Positions 6,181-10,928 of a stretch of 10,928 nt of DNA are shown in pieces. The notes beneath the pieces are model-generated. The model was not told the DNA's origin and ran no database searches. It worked only from the letters and a program-made list of their open reading frames with translations. The stretch is taken from NCBI GenBank assembly GCA_047631875.1, contig JBLIAZ010000080.1, positions 1-10,928 on the forward strand, given 5' to 3'. Origin of the DNA: JBLIAZ01 sp047631875. GTDB taxonomy: Bacteria > Bacteroidota > Bacteroidia > Flavobacteriales_C > GCA-002722245. The translations under genes were made by a program, and so were the position numbers. Within the stretch, counting starts at the first letter, position 1, and every line of letters starts with the position of its first letter.

Positions 6181-6809
6181 GGAATGTGCATGAATTTATG
6201 TGATTGCAACGAAATGTTCCATTCGGGTTTTTTCATTACGTAGTCAATCGTCTTTTGCAGCATTGTATCCATTTTACTCCATTCAGGTTGAAGTAAAAGT
6301 TTGCAGTTTTTATTAGTTTTTGCCGCATGTTTTTCAGCCCACTTAAAATCGTCTTCGTTGTGGATGATGATTTTTAATTCATGAGCAATTTCATAAACTA
6401 GGTTTTTTGGTGGCGCATTTTTTTTAGGCGAAAGACAAATCCAATCCCATTGACCTCTTAAGTTATGTGCCCCAGAAGTTTCAATAAAGGTATTGTAACC
6501 CTTTTGTTTAAGCTGCTCGCACAGGTAACCTAAATTATATAAACTAGGCTCTCCTCCTGTGATGACCACATCTTTGCTAGGAATGTCGGTTAAAAACGGA
6601 AGGATGTCATCCACATGAATCAAAGGATGTAAGCTTGCGTCCCAGCTCTCTTTCACATCGCACCAATGGCAACCTACATCGCATCCACCTATTCGTATAA
6701 AATAAGCAGGTTTTCCGGTATTACATCCTTCTCCTTGAATGGTGTAAAAATGTTCCATAATGGGTAACATTTTACCAGATTCTAACAAAGATTTTTCTTG
6801 TTCAGTCAT
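6177..6809 (-). CDS. queE: 7-carboxy-7-deazaguanine synthase (radical SAM)
   Basis: A 210-aa QueE, which rearranges 6-carboxytetrahydropterin to 7-carboxy-7-deazaguanine on the route to preQ0, queuosine and other 7-deazapurines. The signature is clear: FYTIQGEG at 21-28, then GGCDVGCHWCD at 41-51 with Cys43, Cys47 and Cys50 as ligands of the [4Fe-4S] cluster in the C-x3-C-x2-C spacing, then TGGEPSL for SAM binding. The start ATG at 6807-6809 gives about 13 residues before MLPIMEHFYTIQGEG; a start at Met14 or Met18 is possible because the predicted promoter almost touches the upstream ATG. The gene overlaps bioD by 4 nt downstream and diverges from the thioesterase gene. Confidence 0.95.
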   Translation of the reverse strand: MTEQEKSLLESGKMLPIMEHFYTIQGEGCNTGKPAYFIRIGGCDVGCHWCDVKESWDASLHPLIHVDDILPFLTDIPSKDVVITGGEPSLYNLGYLCEQLKQKGYNTFIETSGAHNLRGQWDWICLSPKKNAPPKNLVYEIAHELKIIIHNEDDFKWAEKHAAKTNKNCKLLLQPEWSKMDTMLQKTIDYVMKKPEWNISLQSHKFMHIP

Positions 6810-6817
6810 TGTGGTTG

Positions 6818-6825
6818 CAAAAATA
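6818..6825 (-). promoter_or_regulatory. Putative queE-bioD promoter, -7 element
   Basis: The minus strand reads TATTTTTG followed by CAA, an exact TAnnTTTG match, identical over 11 bases to the element in front of the 155-aa gene. Only 8 nt separate it from the annotated queE ATG, predicting a leader of a few nucleotides or none. Confidence 0.45.
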
Positions 6826-6842
6826 TACCTTTACGACTAGTA

Positions 6843-6871
6843 TTGACATTAAAAAACCTGTTAATTTTAAT
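6843..6871 (+). promoter_or_regulatory. E. coli-like sigma-70 promoter sequence before the thioesterase gene
   Basis: TTGACA (6843-6848), 17 bp, then TTTAAT (6866-6871), one mismatch from TATAAT. A start near 6878 would give a leader of about 30 nt to the ATG at 6908. Bacteroidota primary sigma factors normally use TAnnTTTG, so the match may be chance; near-matches TACCTTTA (6826-6833) and TAACTTTA (6886-6893) are alternatives. Confidence 0.25.
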
Positions 6872-6907
6872 TCCTGTTTCAAACTTAACTTTAATCTGTC
6901 CAAACGA

Positions 6908-7330
6908 ATGAAAGAAATATTAGTCAAGCACACCCAAAAATTAAGGGTTAGGTATTCTGAAACAGACCAAATGGGTATTGTTTATTATGGGAATTACGCC
7001 CAGTACTTTGAAGTAGCACGGGTAGAGTTTTTGCGGGCGCTTGGCTTCGTATACAAGGAGTTGGAAGACGATGGTGTGATCATGCCGGTGGTCAGGTACG
7101 AAACGGACTTTAAATCCCCTGCAAAATACGACGAAGAATTATCAATAGTTACCAGCGTAAAGACATTGCCTACTTCGAAAATTACTTTTGATTACGAGGT
7201 GTTTAGTCCTGAAGGCACGCTGGTTTGTACCGCAAAAGTGATCCTGGTTTTTTTAAACAAGAAAAGCTTTAGGACGCAGCGTGCACCTGAAAAATTGGTG
7301 GAATTATTAGCAAATTCATCGGAGCTGTAA
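6908..7330 (+). CDS. YbgC/FadM-type acyl-CoA thioesterase (hotdog fold)
   Basis: A 140-aa single hotdog-domain protein of the 4HBT family, the usual length. The N-terminus holds the active-site motif: R-Y-S-E-T-D-Q-M-G-I-V-Y-Y-G-N-Y at 15-30, with Asp20 as the catalytic acid and Y-x-x-N-Y in the helix start, followed by FEVARVEFLR. These enzymes hydrolyse acyl-CoA thioesters in the cytosol; the chain-length preference cannot be read from sequence. I chose the ATG at 6908. The frame is open back to a TTG at 6809, but those 33 residues have no resemblance to the family and would overlap the queE start. The gene diverges from queE and precedes the thrS cluster, from which a strong promoter separates it. 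Confidence 0.9.
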   Translation: MKEILVKHTQKLRVRYSETDQMGIVYYGNYAQYFEVARVEFLRALGFVYKELEDDGVIMPVVRYETDFKSPAKYDEELSIVTSVKTLPTSKITFDYEVFSPEGTLVCTAKVILVFLNKKSFRTQRAPEKLVELLANSSEL

Positions 7331-7347
7331 AAATTCATTCTGTTCTT

Positions 7348-7367
7348 ATTGATACTCAAATATCAAT
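7348..7367. repeat. 7-bp perfect inverted repeat inside the thrS promoter
   Basis: ATTGATA (7348-7354), spacer CTCAAA, TATCAAT (7361-7367). It includes the -33 TTG (7349-7351) and fills the spacer to the -7 element, so a protein bound here would compete with RNA polymerase. It lies upstream of the expected transcription start, so it should act as DNA, not as an RNA hairpin. Confidence 0.45.
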
Positions 7368-7378
7368 GCTTACTTTTG
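7349..7378 (+). promoter_or_regulatory. Promoter of the thrS-infC-rpmI-rplT cluster
   Basis: TTG (7349-7351), 19 bp, TACTTTTG (7371-7378). Both elements and the spacing fit the Bacteroidota consensus TTG-N19-21-TAnnTTTG, the best promoter match in the window. Transcription would begin near 7384, leaving only about 15 nt before the thrS ATG, too short for a T-box or other leader riboswitch. Confidence 0.65.
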
Positions 7379-7399
7379 TGAGCTAAAATTATATTGACG

Positions 7400-9337
7400 A
7401 TGATTAATATCACCTTACCTGACGGTACCGTAAAGGAGTTCGAAAAAGGAGTAACTTCTCATGATGTAGCCATGAGTATCAGCGAAGGTCTTGCTAGAAA
7501 TGTCCTTGCAGCTGAAATTAATGGAGAAGTTTGGGATGCTACAAGAGTAATTAATGAGGATAGTGCATTAAAGTTATTGACTTGGAGGGACGAAAAAGGT
7601 AAAGATGCTATGTGGCACTCCTCGGCACATTTATTGGCTGAAGCAATTCAATTTTATTATCCGGAAGCTAAATTTGCAATTGGTCCCCCAGTAGAAAATG
7701 GATTTTACTACGATATCGATTTTGGGGAGCACCATTTTTCAGATACTGAATTTAAAAAGATAGAAGATAAAATGATTGAACTTGCTCGGACAAAGAGTAA
7801 GTATGTGAGGAAAGAAATAAGCAAAGAGGATGCAGTAAGTTACTTTAAGGAAAGGGGAGACGAGTATAAGTTAGAGTTATTAGAAGGTTTAGAAGATGGG
7901 ACCATCACATTTTATACTCAAGGAAGTTTTACTGATTTATGTCGTGGTCCGCACATTCCTAATACAGGATTTATCAAGGCCATAAAATTACTAAAGACAG
8001 CTGGAGCTTATTGGAGAGGGGACGAAACAAGACAACAACTTACAAGGATTTACGCTATTACTTTTCCGAAAAAATCGGAATTGACGGAGTATTTACTCAT
8101 GTTAGAAGAGGCTAAAAAGCGTGATCATAGAAAACTAGGGAAAGAATTAGAATTGTTTGCTTTTTCTGAAAGAGTAGGTCAAGGACTTCCTTTGTGGCTC
8201 CCCAAAGGGGCTATGTTAAGGGAAAAACTTGAAGGTTTTTTAAAGAAAGTACAAACAAAAGCAGGTTATGACCCTGTAGTCACCCCCCATATTGGACGCA
8301 AGGAGTTGTATGTGTGTAGTGGTCACTATGAAAAATATGGAGCAGATTCTTTTCAGCCAATTAACACGCCTACGGAAGGTGAAGAGTTTTTGTTAAAACC
8401 GATGAACTGTCCACATCATTGTGAAATTTACAAAACAAAACCGCATTCATACAAGGAATTACCAATCAGGTTTGCGGAATTTGGGACTGTATACAGGTAT
8501 GAACAAAGTGGAGAGCTACATGGTTTAACGAGAGTAAGAGGATTTACGCAAGACGATGCTCATATTTTTTGCCGACCTGATCAGTTGAACGATGAGTTTG
8601 AAAAAGTAATTGATTTGGTTCAGTACGTTTTTGAAGTGTTCGGTTTCACAGATTATGTGGCGCAAGTTTCTTTGAGAGACAAAGAGAACAAAGACAAGTA
8701 CATTGGTTCTGATGAAAGTTGGGACTTAGCGGAAGATGCAATCGTAAAATCAGCAGCAAAAAAAGGCTTACCTACTGTAGTAGAATATGGCGAAGCAGCT
8801 TTTTATGGACCAAAACTGGATTTTATTGTCCGTGATGCGATCGGAAGAAAATGGCAATTGGGAACAATTCAAGTTGATTACAATTTGCCAGAACGATTTG
8901 AACTAGAGTACATCGGGGCAGATGATAAGAAACACCGACCAGTGATGATTCATAGAGCCCCATTCGGTTCCATGGAAAGATTCATAGCGATTTTGATCGA
9001 GCATTGCGCTGGAAACTTCCCTTTATGGTTGACTCCAGATCAAGTTACTATTCTCACTGTAAGTGAAAAATACAACGATGATGCGCACAAACTTTTAAAT
9101 GTGCTAAATAATTACGATATTCGCGGGCTCGTTGACGATAGGAATGAGCGAGTTGGGAAGAAAATAAGGGATGCTGAAATTAAAAAGGTGCCTTATATGA
9201 TTGTGCTGGGAGAGGAAGAGGTTAGTTCTGGGGAGCTCGCTGTCAGGAGACATGGAGAGGGTGATATAGGTAAAATGTCAGCAGAAAAATTTGCTGAATT
9301 GATTAATAAAGAAATAAAAGAGCAGTTAAAACAATAA
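7400..9337 (+). CDS. thrS: Threonyl-tRNA synthetase
   Basis: A 645-aa class II synthetase that charges tRNA-Thr, with all bacterial domains in order: TGS (about 1-62), editing/SAD domain (about 65-240), catalytic core (about 245-540) and anticodon-binding domain (about 545-645). The editing site is intact: H73-x3-H77 with C181 and H185 in L-C-R-G-P-H, expected to clear Ser-tRNA-Thr. The core zinc ligands are Cys337 (MNCPHHCEIY), His388 (DDAHIF) and His518 (MIHRAP). Arg366 sits in motif 2 and motif 3 is HRAPFGSMERF. I start at the ATG at 7400; a TTG two codons earlier (7394) is in frame but gives no family match. infC follows after 9 nt. The gene has its own promoter and no threonine-specific leader is visible. 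Confidence 0.98.
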   Translation: MINITLPDGTVKEFEKGVTSHDVAMSISEGLARNVLAAEINGEVWDATRVINEDSALKLLTWRDEKGKDAMWHSSAHLLAEAIQFYYPEAKFAIGPPVENGFYYDIDFGEHHFSDTEFKKIEDKMIELARTKSKYVRKEISKEDAVSYFKERGDEYKLELLEGLEDGTITFYTQGSFTDLCRGPHIPNTGFIKAIKLLKTAGAYWRGDETRQQLTRIYAITFPKKSELTEYLLMLEEAKKRDHRKLGKELELFAFSERVGQGLPLWLPKGAMLREKLEGFLKKVQTKAGYDPVVTPHIGRKELYVCSGHYEKYGADSFQPINTPTEGEEFLLKPMNCPHHCEIYKTKPHSYKELPIRFAEFGTVYRYEQSGELHGLTRVRGFTQDDAHIFCRPDQLNDEFEKVIDLVQYVFEVFGFTDYVAQVSLRDKENKDKYIGSDESWDLAEDAIVKSAAKKGLPTVVEYGEAAFYGPKLDFIVRDAIGRKWQLGTIQVDYNLPERFELEYIGADDKKHRPVMIHRAPFGSMERFIAILIEHCAGNFPLWLTPDQVTILTVSEKYNDDAHKLLNVLNNYDIRGLVDDRNERVGKKIRDAEIKKVPYMIVLGEEEVSSGELAVRRHGEGDIGKMSAEKFAELINKEIKEQLKQ

Positions 9338-9346
9338 TTTTTTTGA

Positions 9347-9895
9347 ATGAGGCCAAATTTTAGAGGTAGAGGTTTTAGACCAGTTAAGAAAAATCCAAAC
9401 AGGATTAATGGTGAAATCAGGGTGCCTGAAGTGCGTATAATATTTGATGGTAAGGAGCCAGAAGTATTGACGATTGAGGACGCGATTAAATTGGCTGATG
9501 ATGAGGATTTAGATTTGGTGGAAATTTCCCCAAATGCGAAGCCTCCGGTGTGTAAGATACTCGATTACCAAAAGTTTTTATACCAACAAAAGAAGAAGCA
9601 AAAAGAGATTAAAGACAAAGCAATTAAGGTTGTTGTAAAGGAAATTAGGTTTGGACCAAACACGGACGAGCATGATTTTCAGTTCAAATTGAACCATGCT
9701 AAAAAGTTTTTAGGAGAAGGTTCTAAAGTAAAGGCTTTTGTGTTTTTTAAGGGTAGGAGTATAGTTTACAAAGACAGGGGAGAGATTTTGTTGTTAAAGT
9801 TCGCTCAGGAATTAGAGGAAATCTGTAAGGTGGAAAATATGCCGAAGTTGGAAGGGAAAAAGATGATCATGATGCTGAGTGCCAAAAAGAAGTAG
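9347..9895 (+). CDS. infC: Translation initiation factor IF-3
   Basis: A 182-aa IF-3, which binds the 30S subunit, prevents premature 50S joining and checks start-codon and initiator-tRNA pairing. The N-domain carries RINGEIRVPEVR and later DLVEISPNAKPPVCKILDY. A lysine-rich linker (QKKKQKEIKDKAIK) leads to the C-domain, with VVVKEIRFGP, HDFQFKLNHAKKFL and KAFVFFKGR followed by the closing P-K-L-E-G-K. The basic N-terminal extension (about 17 residues before RINGEIR) is typical of Bacteroidota. The start is an ordinary ATG at 9347, so the AUU-based autoregulation known from E. coli infC is not available here. It sits 9 nt after thrS and 32 nt before rpmI. Confidence 0.98.
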   Translation: MRPNFRGRGFRPVKKNPNRINGEIRVPEVRIIFDGKEPEVLTIEDAIKLADDEDLDLVEISPNAKPPVCKILDYQKFLYQQKKKQKEIKDKAIKVVVKEIRFGPNTDEHDFQFKLNHAKKFLGEGSKVKAFVFFKGRSIVYKDRGEILLLKFAQELEEICKVENMPKLEGKKMIMMLSAKKK

Positions 9896-9927
9896 AATAA
9901 AGTAAGTAAAATTTATAAATAGTAGTT

Positions 9928-10128
9928 ATGCCAAAGATGAAAACAAAATCTAGCGCCAAGAAACGATTTAAGTTGACTGGTTCTGGAAAAATCAAAAGAA
10001 AGCATGCTTTTAAGAGCCACATTTTAACTAAAAAATCCACTAAGAGAAAAAGAAATTTGACTCACACAGGATTAGTTAATGTGAGTGATGAAAGCAATGT
10101 AAAAATCATGTTGACTATCGGAAAATAG
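9928..10128 (+). CDS. rpmI: 50S ribosomal protein L35 (bL35)
   Basis: A 66-aa, strongly basic protein with the canonical opening MPKMKTKSSAKKRFKLTGSG, the K-R-K-H-A segment and S-H-I-L-T-K-K-S-T-K-R-K-R. Length is normal for bL35. It lies in the conserved infC-rpmI-rplT order, 32 nt after infC with only an AU-rich spacer and no Shine-Dalgarno. Expression is probably tied to the thrS promoter; I see no separate promoter. Confidence 0.98.
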   Translation: MPKMKTKSSAKKRFKLTGSGKIKRKHAFKSHILTKKSTKRKRNLTHTGLVNVSDESNVKIMLTIGK

Positions 10129-10134
10129 ATCAGC

Positions 10135-10211
10135 AAACCAATTAAATTATTGGTTTTATTGTTAAACCCGGTTCCTAGTTTGTCAAGTGTTTTTAAACCA
10201 CTAGCAACCAA
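10135..10211 (+). promoter_or_regulatory. Candidate regulatory RNA structure between rpmI and rplT
   Basis: AAACCAAT (10135-10142) and ATTGGTTT (10149-10156) form an 8-bp stem with a 6-nt loop, followed by TATTG. The right arm can instead pair with AAACCA (10195-10200) or AACCAA (10206-10211), the latter 14 nt before the rplT ATG. Alternative pairing next to the start of an L20 gene recalls L20 autoregulation in E. coli and Bacillus, but no known L20 leader motif is recognised. Confidence 0.35.
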
Positions 10212-10225
10212 AAAACTTAAAAATT

Positions 10226-10570
10226 ATGCCAAGAGCAGTAAACGCAGTCGCGTCAAAAGCGAAGAGAAAAAAAGTAATGAAACTTGCCAAAGGATTCTTT
10301 GGTAGGAGAAAAAACGTATGGACAGTATCAAAAAATGCTGTTGAAAAAGCGTTAAGTTATGCATACAGGGACAGAAGACAAAAGAAAAGAAATTTCAGAG
10401 CACTTTGGATTCAAAGAATTAATGCAGGAGCAAGGGAAAATGGATTGTCTTATTCTGAATTGATGGGAAAAATTAATGCAAAAGGAGTGGAGCTTAACAG
10501 GAAGGTTTTAGCTGACTTAGCAATGAATCACCCAGAAGCATTCAAAGCTGTCATTGATAGCGTTAAATAA
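10226..10570 (+). CDS. rplT: 50S ribosomal protein L20 (bL20)
   Basis: A 114-aa bL20 of normal length, an early-assembly protein binding 23S rRNA domain II. The long basic N-terminal helix (MPRAVNAVASKAKRKKVMKL) is followed by AKGFFGRRKNVWT, YAYRDRRQKKRNFRALWIQR and INAGARENGLSYSEL, all hallmark segments, and the globular C-terminal part is complete. It closes the translation cluster, with a terminator 26 nt after the stop. In E. coli and Firmicutes L20 represses its own operon; here a 97-nt spacer with alternative pairings precedes it. Confidence 0.98.
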   Translation: MPRAVNAVASKAKRKKVMKLAKGFFGRRKNVWTVSKNAVEKALSYAYRDRRQKKRNFRALWIQRINAGARENGLSYSELMGKINAKGVELNRKVLADLAMNHPEAFKAVIDSVK

Positions 10571-10595
10571 ATTAATAATTATTTTACTACTTTAT

Positions 10596-10629
10596 AAAAG
10601 GCCATCCAATTTGGGTGGTCTTTTCTTTT
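10596..10629 (+). terminator. Intrinsic terminator of the thrS-infC-rpmI-rplT cluster
   Basis: AAAAGGCCATCC (10596-10607) pairs with GGGTGGTCTTTT (10613-10624) with two G-T wobbles around a 5-nt AATTT loop; the T-rich tail TTTTCTTTT follows. It is placed 26 nt after the rplT stop. Confidence 0.88.
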
Positions 10630-10684
10630 GCAATAAATTTACACTAGGTTAAAAGATTAATTTGTTAGCAACATCAGGGTTACT

Positions 10685-10928
10685 ATGAGAGTATATTTAG
10701 ACAACGCAGCTACTACAGCAATCGCTCCGGAGGTTTTAAAAGTGATGACTGAAGTCTTGTCTAATGACTTTGGGAACCCTTCGTCTTCACACAGTGAAGG
10801 TAGAAAGGCGAGGGCTAAGCTCGAGTTTGCACGAAAGCAAATTTCAAGTATGTTCAATGCGTCCTCGTCAGAAATTGTGTTTACTTCTGGTGGAACCGAA
10901 GCTAATAATTTGGCTATACAGTCAGTGT
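10685..10928 (+). CDS. Cysteine desulfurase, NifS/IscS family (3' end outside window)
   Basis: The first 81 residues of a PLP-dependent aminotransferase-fold enzyme. The start MRVYLDNAATT is the family signature, followed by FGNPSSSHSEGRKAR at 29-43 and FTSGGTEANN at 66-75, where the Gly-Gly-Thr-Glu motif contacts the cofactor phosphate. These enzymes take sulfur from cysteine as a persulfide for Fe-S cluster assembly or tRNA thiolation. The PLP lysine and the catalytic cysteine loop lie beyond the window, so IscS, NifS and SufS types cannot be separated with certainty; the NPSSSH form favours the NifS/IscS group over SufS. The ATG at 10685 is the natural start. Upstream, only imperfect -7 matches TAAATTTA (10634-10641) and TTAATTTG (10657-10664) are seen. 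Confidence 0.93.
   Translation, partial: MRVYLDNAATTAIAPEVLKVMTEVLSNDFGNPSSSHSEGRKARAKLEFARKQISSMFNASSSEIVFTSGGTEANNLAIQSV

Noticed and set aside
6809..6907. 33-residue N-terminal extension of the thioesterase from a TTG
   Set aside because: The extension has no family similarity and would overlap the divergent queE start; the ATG at 6908 gives the normal 140-aa length.
7379..7399. T-box or other riboswitch before thrS
   Set aside because: The predicted leader is only about 15 nt and no specifier or antiterminator structure is present; T-boxes are not typical of this phylum.

Overview
The window is AT-rich chromosomal DNA that looks like a member of the Bacteroidota (Flavobacteriia or Cytophagia; I cannot decide which). 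Four things support this. The MenE is short (353 aa). There is a Bacteroidota-type TamB C-terminus. Convincing Shine-Dalgarno sequences are missing in front of essentially all genes. Five intergenic regions carry perfect matches to the Bacteroidota -7 promoter element TAnnTTTG at sensible positions; the clearest is thrS, TTG-N19-TACTTTTG.

Layout. Positions 2-1544 (+) hold the 3' end of a tamB-like gene overlapping a probable surface lipoprotein gene with YD-like repeats. Positions 1611-2387 (-) hold mazG, divergent from menE (2463-3524, +). Positions 3666-4545 (+) hold greA and a HIT-family gene in close tandem, preceded by a strong terminator-like hairpin inside the greA leader. A bidirectional terminator at 4710-4746 separates these from an unrecognised 155-aa gene on the minus strand (4768-5235). 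After a 330-bp gene-free stretch comes a minus-strand operon, queE-bioD, with a 4-nt overlap. A YbgC-type thioesterase gene (6908-7330, +) diverges from it. Positions 7400-10570 (+) are the conserved translation cluster thrS-infC-rpmI-rplT, closed by a terminator at 10596-10629. The window ends inside a cysteine desulfurase gene (from 10685, +).

Functionally this is mostly housekeeping: outer-membrane biogenesis, nucleotide-pool cleaning, menaquinone synthesis, transcript-cleavage rescue, biotin and 7-deazaguanine synthesis, translation and sulfur mobilisation. I see no mobile element, CRISPR array, rRNA or tRNA, and no defence or biosynthetic island. The points worth a second look are regulatory: the hairpin in the greA leader, inverted repeats in the thrS and 155-aa-gene promoters, a shared sequence pair in two promoters, a queE start nearly on its own promoter, and mutually exclusive pairings in front of rplT. 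The 155-aa protein is the only complete gene with no recognisable family.
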